Shown in pieces: positions 1 through 8,288 of a stretch of 64,000 nt of DNA (the first letter of the stretch is position 1; each line of letters starts with the position of its first letter). Made by a program: the position numbers and the translations under genes. Origin of the DNA: Rhizobiales bacterium UBA1912 (lineage in GTDB: Bacteria; Pseudomonadota; Alphaproteobacteria; Rhizobiales; Devosiaceae); contig DDGC01000021.1 of the NCBI GenBank assembly GCA_002337455.1, positions 62,001 to 126,000 on the forward strand. The letters are read 5' to 3'. Below the pieces are notes generated by a model that worked only from the letters and a program-made list of their open reading frames with translations, was not told the origin of the DNA and made no database searches.

Positions 1-36
1 TGTTCAAACAGTTTTTTCCTGAGCGGAGCGGCGATC

Positions 37-1620
37 ATGGACTTTGACTACGTTATTGTCGGCGGGGGGTCGGCAGGGTGCGTACTGGCGAACCGGCTTT
101 CGCAGAACCCGGACCACAGCGTTCTGCTCATAGAGCGTGGCGGCAGAGACACCAGTCCCTGGATCCACATTCCCGCCACCTTCTTCAAGGTAATCGGCAA
201 GGGGCGAGACGTTCACTTCTACACCTCGGACGCCGACGAGGGACTGGGCGGGCGGTCGACGATCGTTCCTCAGGGAAACGTCATCGGCGGCGGCAGCTCT
301 CTCAACGCCATGGTCTATATTCGCGGGTCGGCAGCCGACTACGACCACTGGGCGGATCTAGGCTGCACAGAATGGTCCTACGCCAAAGTGTTGCCGGTCT
401 TTCGCGACCTCGAAGGCAATCAACGCCTATCGAACGGTTTTCATGGGGCACACGGCCCATTGAAGGTGTCCGACCGGCGGTTCGGCCACCCCTTAAGCTG
501 GGCGTTTATAAGAGCTGCCCAGGAAGCGGGCCTATCTCACAATGACGACTTCAATGGTCCGCACCAGGAAGGCGTTGGCTACTATCAGACGACAACTTTC
601 GAAGGACGTCGGTGGAGCAGTGCGCGTGCCTTCCTGACTGAGGCCTGCAAGCGCAGGAATCTCGCGGTGATGACGAATGCCGAGGTTGCGCGGATCAAGT
701 TCGACGGCAGAAGGGTCATCGGCGTTGCTCTGGTCGACGGAAGGGAAGTCAAGGTGCGACGTGAAGTCGTCTTATCCGCCGGCGGCGTTGCAAGCCCGAA
801 GCTGTTGCAACTCTCCGGGATTGGCGATGCGAAACATCTCAAGGCGCATGGCATCGAAGTGGTGTCGCATCTGCCAGGGGTAGGCGAGAACTATCAGGAT
901 CACCTGGAGGCCACTGTACAGGGCGAGGCAATCGGCCCTATCGCCATGGTGGGGCAGGACAAGGGAGCGGTAGCGGCCCGCCATATGTTGCAATACCTCC
1001 TGACGCGGACCGGGTTGTTGACGTCGACAATTGTCGAGAGTGGCGGCTTTGCCGATACCAACGGCGATGGAATTCCGGACGTACAGTTCCACGTATTGCC
1101 ATCGTTCACCGGGTTCGCCGACCGTCAGTCGAGGCCGGGGCATGGAATTTCCATCAATCCGTGCTTTCTGCGGCCCAGGTCGAGGGGTACCGTCAAGCTA
1201 CGCTCGTCAGATGCGCGCGATCCTGCCGATTTCCGGGCCAATTCCCTGGCTGTCCAGGAAGATGTCGATACCCTTGTGCGCGGGGTCAGGCTGGCGATGA
1301 AAATCCTCGACGCGCCCTCGCTCAAGGCTCTTATAAAGCGACGTGTGATGCCCGAGATCGGGCTGGAGAACGACGTTGCGGCGCTTGGGAGTTATGTGAG
1401 GTCGGTCGCAAAGACCGTGTTTCATCCTTCGGGAACTTGCAAGATGGGCTTGGATGGGGATCCACTGGCCGTTGTTGATCAGAAACTGAGCGTAAGAGGT
1501 GTCGAAGGGCTACGCGTCGCGGACACATCGATCTTTCCCACTTTGGTCTCTGGTAACACCAACGCCCCCGCAATGATGATTGGGGAGCGCGCTGCGCGGT
1601 TCATGCTGCGCCGCACCTAA
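37..1620 (+). CDS. GMC-family FAD-dependent oxidoreductase (choline/alcohol dehydrogenase-like)
   Basis: Predicted flavoprotein of 527 aa that oxidises an alcohol, polyol or choline-like substrate. The N-terminal FAD dinucleotide-binding motif GGGSAG is at about residues 9-14, the GMC signature region GGGSSLNAM at about 85-93, and the C-terminal catalytic His lies in FHPSGTCKMG near residue 462. The conserved Asn follows in VSGNTNAPA near 505. Length matches the family (500-560 aa) and there is no signal peptide, so it is probably cytoplasmic. The ATG is preceded by GGAG nine bases upstream. Only 36 bases lie upstream, so operon partners on the left are unknown. The substrate cannot be read from sequence. 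A role alongside the neighbouring importers is inference. Confidence 0.9.
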   Translation: MDFDYVIVGGGSAGCVLANRLSQNPDHSVLLIERGGRDTSPWIHIPATFFKVIGKGRDVHFYTSDADEGLGGRSTIVPQGNVIGGGSSLNAMVYIRGSAADYDHWADLGCTEWSYAKVLPVFRDLEGNQRLSNGFHGAHGPLKVSDRRFGHPLSWAFIRAAQEAGLSHNDDFNGPHQEGVGYYQTTTFEGRRWSSARAFLTEACKRRNLAVMTNAEVARIKFDGRRVIGVALVDGREVKVRREVVLSAGGVASPKLLQLSGIGDAKHLKAHGIEVVSHLPGVGENYQDHLEATVQGEAIGPIAMVGQDKGAVAARHMLQYLLTRTGLLTSTIVESGGFADTNGDGIPDVQFHVLPSFTGFADRQSRPGHGISINPCFLRPRSRGTVKLRSSDARDPADFRANSLAVQEDVDTLVRGVRLAMKILDAPSLKALIKRRVMPEIGLENDVAALGSYVRSVAKTVFHPSGTCKMGLDGDPLAVVDQKLSVRGVEGLRVADTSIFPTLVSGNTNAPAMMIGERAARFMLRRT

Positions 1621-1812
1621 GGCGGTGTAGGTTTCCAAAAAGCTTCTCTATGGAGAGGGCGTGTCGGAGACCAAGATCGCCGCCATCAGCCCCTGGCTCG
1701 CAATTCGAAACACATGTTGGGCCGTTCGATGAATGGGTCAGCGGCCAAAATGGTAGCGATCCCTGAAGAGATCCAAATTTGTGTGACCACTTCGCGGGAT
1801 GTTGAATAGCGT

Positions 1813-2364
1813 TCAGACGGGCGTGGTAACCAGTGAGACTAGCCTATCAACGAAACGGTGCAGCAGCGCTTGAAACTGTTGGTCAAGCACTTTGCCATTT
1901 GCGTCGATGAGTTCATCGGTCACCCGCAGATAAAGCTCAGGCTGCGGAAGGGTGACAATGTCCAGATGCGTAAGAATGATACGCAAGTGTGACTGTGCAA
2001 TCGCCGTTCCGATCGCGCCGGACGAGGCTCCAGCTATTGCAGCTACCTTGCCCTGCCATGCGCTCTCACCATAGGGGCGCGATCCCCAGTCCAGTGCGTT
2101 CTTAAGGGCGGACGGCAAAGATCGATTGTACTCGGGCGTTACGATTAGAATGCCGTCGCAGGCCTTGATCTGCCTTTTCAGCCGCAGGACGGTCCCTGGG
2201 AGTTCGGTGTCAAGATCACGATTGTACAGAGGCAGGTCGCCAATGCTGATAGGATCGAAATCGAGACGGCCCATCGCTGTATTGCCGATGGCCAGTGCGA
2301 GCCGGTGGTTGATCGAATGGGAACTCAGGCTGCCCACCAGAAGTGCGATGGTCGGTGCGCTCAT
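1813..2364 (-). CDS. NADPH-dependent FMN reductase (SsuE/MsuE-like)
   Basis: A 183-aa flavodoxin-fold reductase that would reduce FMN with NAD(P)H. Visible family features are the phosphate-binding start GSLSSHSINHRLA at about residues 9-21 and the flavin loop TPEYNRSLPSALKNALDW at about 74-91. The ATG at 2364 overlaps the stop of the upstream permease (ATGA), which fixes this start; a longer open frame reaching 2631 is a read-through of the permease gene. It is the last gene of a Tau/Ssu-type ABC importer operon. In sulfonate operons such reductases feed FMNH2 to a monooxygenase (SsuD/MsuD), but no such monooxygenase is seen in this window. The partner is therefore missing here or encoded elsewhere. 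Confidence 0.88.
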   Translation of the reverse strand: MSAPTIALLVGSLSSHSINHRLALAIGNTAMGRLDFDPISIGDLPLYNRDLDTELPGTVLRLKRQIKACDGILIVTPEYNRSLPSALKNALDWGSRPYGESAWQGKVAAIAGASSGAIGTAIAQSHLRIILTHLDIVTLPQPELYLRVTDELIDANGKVLDQQFQALLHRFVDRLVSLVTTPV

Positions 2365-3113
2365 CGAGTTCCCCGCAAGACAAGTTTGCCAAAGAGTGAG
2401 ACCAGGCCAACAGCTATAGCGGCGTAAAGGACAATCAGCAGGATCACCGCGTAAAGCTGGTCCATCGAGAATACTGTGCCGTATTTCTTGACCAGCCCTC
2501 CTAGGCCGATGATCGCAATCAGCACTTCGCCGTTGATCAGGCCCTTGACCCCACGCGCAACGCCCAGTTTCAGGCCTGCAACGAAGTAGGGGGCTCCTGA
2601 GGGGAGTTGAAGGTCGCGCAGAAGCGGCCAACCTTTTGCACCAAACGACCGCGCCATTTCGACAAGTGCAGGGTCGACGGATCGCACGGCGGTCGCCGCG
2701 TTCGTCGCAACGATGAAGACGGAAAACGCAATGACGGTGGCTATCCGGGTTTCCGGCCCGATCCCGAACAGCATCATGAACACGGGAACGAAGGCGATCA
2801 TCGGGGCCGACAGGCCGGCCTTCACATAAGGCGACATGGCGACGTCAATGGTGCGCGACAGACCGATCCCAATGCCGACGAGGCTGCCGACGGAAAGGGA
2901 AATGGCCAGGCCGACGAGCAGCGCAAGGGTGCTGTCCAGCAATGGCGCTGTCAGTTCCCCACGCGCCCACAGCCGGCCAAATGCCTGAAACACACTCGAC
3001 AACGGGGGCAGCGTGAGGATGTTGGCCATCTGGCCGGCAATCTCCCATACGAGTGCCAGGCCGATGAGGGTCAAAAGGAATGGAAAGTTGAGGCGTCCGA
3101 AAAAACCGGTCAT
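2361..3113 (-). CDS. ABC transporter permease (SsuC/TauC type)
   Basis: A 250-aa inner-membrane permease of the nitrate/sulfonate/taurine ABC importer class, with about six hydrophobic segments. The cytoplasmic EAA-type loop that contacts the ATPase is at about residues 151-180 (EMARSFGAKGWPLL, then a Gly-rich turn). It overlaps the ATPase gene upstream and the FMN reductase gene downstream by ATGA-type junctions, so the five genes 1813-5678 form one tightly coupled operon. A second, related permease (3910-4719) is in the same operon, suggesting a heterodimeric membrane core rather than the usual SsuC homodimer. The substrate is unknown; small organic anions are typical for the family. Confidence 0.88.
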   Translation of the reverse strand: MTGFFGRLNFPFLLTLIGLALVWEIAGQMANILTLPPLSSVFQAFGRLWARGELTAPLLDSTLALLVGLAISLSVGSLVGIGIGLSRTIDVAMSPYVKAGLSAPMIAFVPVFMMLFGIGPETRIATVIAFSVFIVATNAATAVRSVDPALVEMARSFGAKGWPLLRDLQLPSGAPYFVAGLKLGVARGVKGLINGEVLIAIIGLGGLVKKYGTVFSMDQLYAVILLIVLYAAIAVGLVSLFGKLVLRGTR

Positions 3114-3913
3114 TGGCGACCCTCGGTGCGCTCGTCCTTAATCATTCCCCGCAGGCGATCCCAAACAAAACCCGTAAGTTCCACAAACCGTGGATCGCGC
3201 CGGGTTTCCTCGGTGCGGGGGCGTGGCAGATCGATCTCGATCACATCGGTGACGTGTCCGGGGCGTGCCCCCATTATGATAACGCGATCGGACAGGAACA
3301 CGGCTTCATCCATCGCATGGGTGATGAACAGGACCGACAAATCCGTCTTGGACCAGACGTCGAGGAGTTCGGTCTGCAGTATCAGCCGGGTTTGCGCATC
3401 AATGGCCGAGAAGGGTTCGTCCATAAGCAGCACCTGTGGTGCAACCGCGAGGGCGCGCGCCAAACCGACCCGCTGCTGCATGCCGCCCGAAAGTTCGCGC
3501 GGATAGGCATTGGCGAAGTCGGCAAGCCCCACCACTTCGAGCAGTTCGAGCGCCTTGCGATTTCGCTCGGCCCTGCCTTCCCCTCGCATTTTCAGCCCGA
3601 ACGCCGCGTTGTCCAGTACGGTCATCCAGGGAAGCAAGGCGAAAGATTGGAACACGGTCGCACGTTCGGGGCCCGGCCCGTTCACCGTTTCACCGAAAAC
3701 CTCGATTGCACCTTCGTCCCAGCCCAGAATTCCGCCAACCATCTTGAGCATCGTCGTCTTGCCGCAGCCGCTTGGGCCGATGATCGAAACGAATTCGCCG
3801 CGATTGACGTGCAGATTGACCTTTTCCAGCGCGCGCGTTTTCTGACCGTTGGCTGCGACAAAGAACTTTGAGAGATCGCGAACAGCAATGGCCGATGCGT
3901 CAGGGGTGTTCAT
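3110..3913 (-). CDS. ABC transporter ATP-binding protein (SsuB/TauB type)
   Basis: A 267-aa nucleotide-binding subunit that powers the two permeases encoded beside it. Walker A is GPSGCGKTT (about residues 47-55), the signature LSGGMQQR is near 140, Walker B LLMDEPFSAID near 163, and the switch His lies in FITHAMDEA. The ATG at 3913 has a GGAG site nine bases upstream and overlaps the stop of the preceding permease. A TTG five codons earlier is possible but has no proper ribosome-binding site. Typical length for the family. Substrate specificity is not carried by this subunit. Confidence 0.92.
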   Translation of the reverse strand: MNTPDASAIAVRDLSKFFVAANGQKTRALEKVNLHVNRGEFVSIIGPSGCGKTTMLKMVGGILGWDEGAIEVFGETVNGPGPERATVFQSFALLPWMTVLDNAAFGLKMRGEGRAERNRKALELLEVVGLADFANAYPRELSGGMQQRVGLARALAVAPQVLLMDEPFSAIDAQTRLILQTELLDVWSKTDLSVLFITHAMDEAVFLSDRVIIMGARPGHVTDVIEIDLPRPRTEETRRDPRFVELTGFVWDRLRGMIKDERTEGRQ

Positions 3914-4719
3914 CGTGGGGTACTCCAACGGCTCAAGTGTTTTTCAAGTCGCTCAACAGCCGTCATGAGCACGACGCCGACGAGAACGATTGTAATTGCG
4001 ATGGCCAGAACAGGCGCGACGCGGAAGCGTCCCTGCAATTCGGCAATCAGGCTGCCTATCCCCGCGCCGACGATGGTCAGCTCGGCGACAACCATGCCGA
4101 TCAGGGCTTGTCCAAGTGCAATGCGAACGCCCGTCATTATGCCAGGCACCGCTGCCGGCAGAACGACGCCGAACATGACATCTCGTCTATTCGCGCCGTA
4201 GCTTTTCGCCATTTCGACGAGTGCGGGGTCAACACGGCGCACCGCGATAGCGCTGTTGATGACGACGTAGGAAATGCCGAACAGGACGATAATGGTCACC
4301 CTTGCTGCGAAGGTCAGTCCAAGCAGAGCCTGGACGACGGGCACAAGCGCTATGATGGGGATGGCGACAAGGAAGGTGAAGTAAGGCGAAACCGCCCGGT
4401 CCACCAAAGGAATTCGGGCAATAACAACGCCGAGCGGGATGCCAATTCCCAACATAATCGCCAGCCCGACGGCCAGCGACTGACCGGTAATGAGCAGCGC
4501 CATCGGCAACCGCCCATCTGCCATAAGGTCGACGAAGGCGCCAAACGTTCGCGTGAATGTGGGGAACAGCAAGGCAACGCTATCGTCGCCTGCCATTTGC
4601 CACAACCCGATCAGCAGCACGAGCATGGTGCCGCGAATGGTGTAGCGACCGGCTTTTGAGGTGAGAAAGGACCGGAAACCATCAGTTCCGGCCCTTCCCG
4701 CATTAACACCTGAACTCAT
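3910..4719 (-). CDS. ABC transporter permease (SsuC/TauC type)
   Basis: A 269-aa multi-spanning permease, second gene of the importer operon. The N-terminal hydrophilic stretch (about 25 aa) precedes the first membrane segment, and the coupling loop VEMAKSYGANRRDV is at about residues 170-183. It is related to, but clearly different from, the permease at 2361-3113, so the transporter probably has two non-identical membrane subunits. It starts with ATGA overlapping the stop of the solute-binding protein gene and ends overlapping the ATPase start. Located in the cytoplasmic membrane by family. Confidence 0.88.
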   Translation of the reverse strand: MSSGVNAGRAGTDGFRSFLTSKAGRYTIRGTMLVLLIGLWQMAGDDSVALLFPTFTRTFGAFVDLMADGRLPMALLITGQSLAVGLAIMLGIGIPLGVVIARIPLVDRAVSPYFTFLVAIPIIALVPVVQALLGLTFAARVTIIVLFGISYVVINSAIAVRRVDPALVEMAKSYGANRRDVMFGVVLPAAVPGIMTGVRIALGQALIGMVVAELTIVGAGIGSLIAELQGRFRVAPVLAIAITIVLVGVVLMTAVERLEKHLSRWSTPR

Positions 4720-5678
4720 CTCGAAGACAGAACCGCATCCAGAATGGTTCGATCCACCACGTCCGCCGGGGCGCTGATCGTCTCGAATGGCTCGCCATCA
4801 TTGTCAAAGAAGTCGATGGTGGCCTGCACCGAGGCGTCCGTAAGGCCGCCGTCCACCGGCCAGATTTCGGCAGCGACGAATGCATCGACAATTTGTGGCA
4901 GAACCTCGGGATCGATTTCGCCGAGCACCTCCAGGCCCTTTTCGACGAGGAGTTGTGGGTTCTCGTAAATCTCCTGATAGACATCCAGATGGACGGTGAT
5001 CCAGTCCTCGATGAGTTCGGGATTGGCTTCGATAAAGGCAGGAGGCGCGGCAAAGGCAGCGCGCATGATCGGAAGCGTTTTTGTGTAGTCGCTGGTCACT
5101 TCAAATGCGCCGGGCATTGCCTGCTGCAGCAGCGCCCAATCCTGCAGATCGATGACGCTGGCATCCAGTTGGCCCGCGACGAGCGCCGCCAATCGGTTGT
5201 CCGAGCCTTCGATCACGGTGATATTGGCGTTGGTTTCAGGGCAGGTCGCTGCCAGCCATTGAAGCGCCAGTTGCCCCACGAATGATCCCACAGAGTGAAT
5301 GCCCAGGGCCTGACCCTCTAGAGACTCGCAACTGTCGAGACCCGAGCGGGCAACGAGCAGAAACTCGTTGGAGTTACCGGCCAGAAAAAACCGCGTGTCG
5401 AAGCCCTGATCAATCGCGTCCATAACTTGAGCGATAGCGGTGATGTCAACATTTCCGGTCGCTGCGGCTTGCAACTGATTGTTATTTCCGCCGAGCTCCA
5501 CGGCGTCAACCTCGTGCCCCATCTCATTGAGCCGGTCGATCGCTATGGCGGTTGGCAGATAACCCACGGCCCAGCCGGAAAAGCCAAATGTCGCCTCCGC
5601 GGCCAGGGCCGGAGTTGTCAGCACGCATGCAGCGGCCAGACATGCCGCATGCACCTTCGTTTTACGTCCCGTACCCAT
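4716..5678 (-). CDS. ABC transporter substrate-binding protein, NMT1/TauA-like, with signal peptide
   Basis: A 320-aa periplasmic binding protein, first gene of the Tau/Ssu-type operon. The chosen ATG (5678) has AAGGGA eight bases upstream and begins a Sec signal peptide: basic start GRKTK, hydrophobic core, and an ALA-AEA cleavage site near residue 27. An earlier in-frame GTG at 5726 would add 16 residues before the signal and has no better site. The mature protein shows the layout of the taurine/sulfonate/NMT1 group (GFSGWAVGYLPTAIAIDRL near the start). The stop overlaps the next gene by ATGA. The ligand is unknown. Confidence 0.87.
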   Translation of the reverse strand: MGTGRKTKVHAACLAAACVLTTPALAAEATFGFSGWAVGYLPTAIAIDRLNEMGHEVDAVELGGNNNQLQAAATGNVDITAIAQVMDAIDQGFDTRFFLAGNSNEFLLVARSGLDSCESLEGQALGIHSVGSFVGQLALQWLAATCPETNANITVIEGSDNRLAALVAGQLDASVIDLQDWALLQQAMPGAFEVTSDYTKTLPIMRAAFAAPPAFIEANPELIEDWITVHLDVYQEIYENPQLLVEKGLEVLGEIDPEVLPQIVDAFVAAEIWPVDGGLTDASVQATIDFFDNDGEPFETISAPADVVDRTILDAVLSSR

Positions 5679-5752
5679 CGCTCGTTCCCTTTTCAGTGTT
5701 GAATACTGAGATTTAAGATTGATCACACTTGTATCGACAGGTCAATAAATTA

Positions 5753-5764
5753 TCGAAAATAATG
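5753..5764. promoter_or_regulatory. Candidate operator, 12-bp motif shared with site at 9422
   Basis: TCGAAAATAATG occurs here, between the divergent substrate-binding protein gene (start 5678) and the GntR gene (start 5889), and again at 9422-9433. Surrounding bases form an imperfect inverted repeat around TCGA. Position and repetition suggest an operator for the adjacent GntR regulator; this is inference. Confidence 0.45.
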
Positions 5765-5888
5765 GTATTTGCCGATTGTGTGCGATACTCCTGATTGGCT
5801 CGAAGCATTGGTCGTGACATAAAACGCTCTGATTGGACCGAATCGCTGGGCAGAGACTTGGAAACAGTAGGGCTGGGAGGAAGCGTGG

Positions 5889-6551
5889 ATGAATGTTGAG
5901 AACACGCTCAATGCAACGGTGTTCACTCAGCTGCGCGAGGATATCCTTGCAGGCAAGCTCAAGCCGGGGGAGCGCCTCCGCACCGAGACGCTAAGGCAGC
6001 GCTACGATGTGGGCGGAAGCCCGGTGCGCGAGGCGCTGATGCGGCTCGAAGCGGAGGGTTTTGTTCTTCTCGAGCAGAACAAGGGGTTTAGCGTGGCAGG
6101 CGTTTCGCTCGCCCATCTGGAGGATCTGACAGCCTCACGCATTGAAATCGAGGCAATTGCCTTGCGATGGTCGGTAGAGCGGGGCAAGGTCGACTGGGAG
6201 GTGCAGCTTATCGGCGCAATGCACCGGCTTGCGAGTGTTTCCAAGGGAGCGGCGGGCAAACCCTACGAGCGCAACACAGATTGGATGCACTATCATCGCG
6301 ACTTTCATCGTGCGCTCGTTGCCGGCTGCGGATCGCAAACGCTAATTGAGATTCGCCAGCGACTGTTTGACCAGGCCGAACGATATGTGGCGCTTTCAAT
6401 TTCAGCCAAGGGTGAAATCCGTGACGATGTCGCCGAACACCAGGGCATCATGGGGGCAGCCATTGATCGTGATGTGGAGCTCACGCTCAGGTTGAACCGG
6501 GAGCATATCGAGCGCACCACGGAAAAGCTCAAGCACCAATATTCATTCTGA
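5889..6551 (+). CDS. GntR-family transcriptional regulator, FCD subfamily
   Basis: A 220-aa regulator. The N-terminal winged helix-turn-helix spans about residues 8-72 (with RYDVGGSPVREALMRLEAEG as the recognition region), followed by an all-helical FCD ligand domain with the metal-site pattern of the family (Asp and His residues in YHRDFHRALVAGC, and HQG near the end). Start has GGGAGGAAG eight bases upstream. It is divergent from the importer operon 1813-5678 and followed by a second importer operon on the opposite strand. It most probably controls both, and perhaps the operon at 9511, through the shared motif at 5753 and 9422. The effector is unknown. Confidence 0.9.
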   Translation: MNVENTLNATVFTQLREDILAGKLKPGERLRTETLRQRYDVGGSPVREALMRLEAEGFVLLEQNKGFSVAGVSLAHLEDLTASRIEIEAIALRWSVERGKVDWEVQLIGAMHRLASVSKGAAGKPYERNTDWMHYHRDFHRALVAGCGSQTLIEIRQRLFDQAERYVALSISAKGEIRDDVAEHQGIMGAAIDRDVELTLRLNREHIERTTEKLKHQYSF

Positions 6552-6598
6552 TTTCGATAACGTCGGCTGGCGACCCATCGGGCCGCCAGCCAGATCGT

Positions 6599-7366
6599 TT
6601 AGTGCCCGCTACCATGGGACGCCCATGGCATGACCAGACGCTCGACAAGAACGACGGCACCGAACAGCGCTATCCCAAGCAGGCTGAGCCACACGAGGGC
6701 AGCCCAGGCCAAAGCACCGTTGAGTTGAGAGTTGGCAGTCAGCAGCAAATTGCCCAATCCCTCACTTGATCCCACGAACTCCCCGATGACCGCGCCGATG
6801 ACCGTCAGTGTTACCGCAACCTTGGCGCCGGCAAACACGAAGGGCAGGGCTGCCGGCAGCTGGACCTTATAGAACACCTGCCATCGAGACGCCCGCAGCG
6901 ATCTGGCCAATTCCAGCAATCCTTTGGGCGTTGAGCGCAGGCCGGTCGCCGTATCCACCACTATGGGAAAGAATGCCACGAGGAAGGCAATTGCCAGCTT
7001 GGACTCGATACCGAGCCCGAACCACACGATGATGATCGGTGCAACTGCCACTTTCGGTACAGACTGCATGGCGATCAAGATTGGATACAGAGTCAGGTTC
7101 AATGCGCGCGAATTGCTGACCGCAACGGCCATCGGTATCCCGATTCCGATGGCTAGCGCAAAGCCCAGCACGCATTCGAGCAGCGTTGGCCAGAGGTGGC
7201 GCAGAAGGATATGAAAATTGACAATCGTTGCATAACTTATGTCGATGGGGCTCGGAAGCACGATCGTGTTGATATTGAAGAGGTCGGTGTACCCCTGCCA
7301 GACCAGCAGAATTACGGCCAGGCCGATAATCGGATAAATCGTTTGCGTGACGTTTCTCATGTTCAT
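6599..7366 (-). CDS. ABC transporter permease (SsuC/TauC type)
   Basis: A 255-aa membrane permease of the second Tau/Ssu/NMT1-type importer, with about six hydrophobic segments and the coupling loop LELARSLRASRWQVFYKVQ at about residues 150-168. It overlaps the upstream ATPase gene by an ATGA junction (7363-7366) and is the last gene of the three-gene operon 9317 to 6599. The only permease here, so a homodimer is expected. Substrate unknown. Confidence 0.88.
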   Translation of the reverse strand: MNMRNVTQTIYPIIGLAVILLVWQGYTDLFNINTIVLPSPIDISYATIVNFHILLRHLWPTLLECVLGFALAIGIGIPMAVAVSNSRALNLTLYPILIAMQSVPKVAVAPIIIVWFGLGIESKLAIAFLVAFFPIVVDTATGLRSTPKGLLELARSLRASRWQVFYKVQLPAALPFVFAGAKVAVTLTVIGAVIGEFVGSSEGLGNLLLTANSQLNGALAWAALVWLSLLGIALFGAVVLVERLVMPWASHGSGH

Positions 7367-8181
7367 CTTACAATTCCCAGAGCTCGACTGGCGGCAAGCT
7401 CGTAACCGTTGAACTGTTGTCCGTAGCGCATCTGGTTCTGACGGGGGTAAGGCAGCGTTACCTCGATCGTTTCGCAGATGGTGGAGGGGCGTGTTGAAAA
7501 GACCGCCACGGTATCGGAAAGATAAATCGCCTCTGAAATTGAATGCGTCACAAAAAGGACGCTGACATTTGTGCGTTCGCGTATGGAGAGCAACAGGTCG
7601 TGCATTTCCATGCGCTTGAGTTCGTCCAGCGCGCCAAACGGCTCATCCATCAGCAATAGCTTTGCGTCATGGACCAGCGCGCGGCACAGGGCGACGCGTT
7701 GCTGCATGCCGCCCGAGAGTTCGGATGGATATCGGCTTTCGAACCCGGCGAGCCCCACCAAATCGAGCAGATCAAGCGCGCGCTCGCGCCCGCTCTGGTT
7801 CATTTCCCCACGAACTTCCAGCGGAAAAAGCACATTCCTGAGCACGGTGCGCCAAGGCATCAGGTTGGGCTGCTGGAAGACGAACGCGAAGTCAGGGTGG
7901 GGCCCAGAGATGAGGTTTCCCTCGATCTCGACCGTGCCCGATGTGGCACTTTCCAAGCCTGCCACGATTCGGAGGAACGTGGTTTTGCCGCAGCCGCTCG
8001 GTCCGAGAAGGCTGATCAACTTACCTTTTTCGAGATTGAGGGAAACGTCCTCGATGGCCGTGAGGCTTTCGCCACCGCCTAAGTCGTATCGCTTTCCGAT
8101 AGAAGAGAACTTCCCAAAGGGCTCAGAAGGATGAGCAAGCCTCCTGGAGGCTTGCTCATGATGTGGGTCGAATGTTGTCAC
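7363..8181 (-). CDS. ABC transporter ATP-binding protein (SsuB/TauB type)
   Basis: A 272-aa ATPase subunit. Walker A GPSGCGKTT is at about residues 59-67, the signature LSGGMQQRVALCRAL near 150, Walker B LLMDEPFGALDE near 171, and the switch His in FVTHSISEA. Start is a GTG at 8181 with a weak GGTGAAG upstream; the first 28 residues are a polar extension before the ABC fold, so a start slightly further in cannot be excluded. Pairs with the permease overlapping its 3' end and the binding protein at 8289-9317. Confidence 0.9.
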   Translation of the reverse strand: MTTFDPHHEQASRRLAHPSEPFGKFSSIGKRYDLGGGESLTAIEDVSLNLEKGKLISLLGPSGCGKTTFLRIVAGLESATSGTVEIEGNLISGPHPDFAFVFQQPNLMPWRTVLRNVLFPLEVRGEMNQSGRERALDLLDLVGLAGFESRYPSELSGGMQQRVALCRALVHDAKLLLMDEPFGALDELKRMEMHDLLLSIRERTNVSVLFVTHSISEAIYLSDTVAVFSTRPSTICETIEVTLPYPRQNQMRYGQQFNGYELAASRALGIVR

Positions 8182-8288
8182 GTCTTCACCAGTCCAGACG
8201 GTATCCCGCAGACTTCTATTGCTGCTATGCGGACACCCAATAAATCAAAGGCTTGAAACATCCATTCCCAGCCCATTGAATAGAATCT

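Noticed and set aside
1621..1812. Possible insertion-sequence end between the GMC gene and the FMN reductase gene
   Set aside because: No inverted repeat, target duplication or transposase frame could be found in this gap.
2607..4659. Long plus-strand frames (299, 252 and 263 aa) over the first importer operon
   Set aside because: Compositionally odd (Asp, His, Asn, Arg rich) and antisense to well-defined ABC genes.
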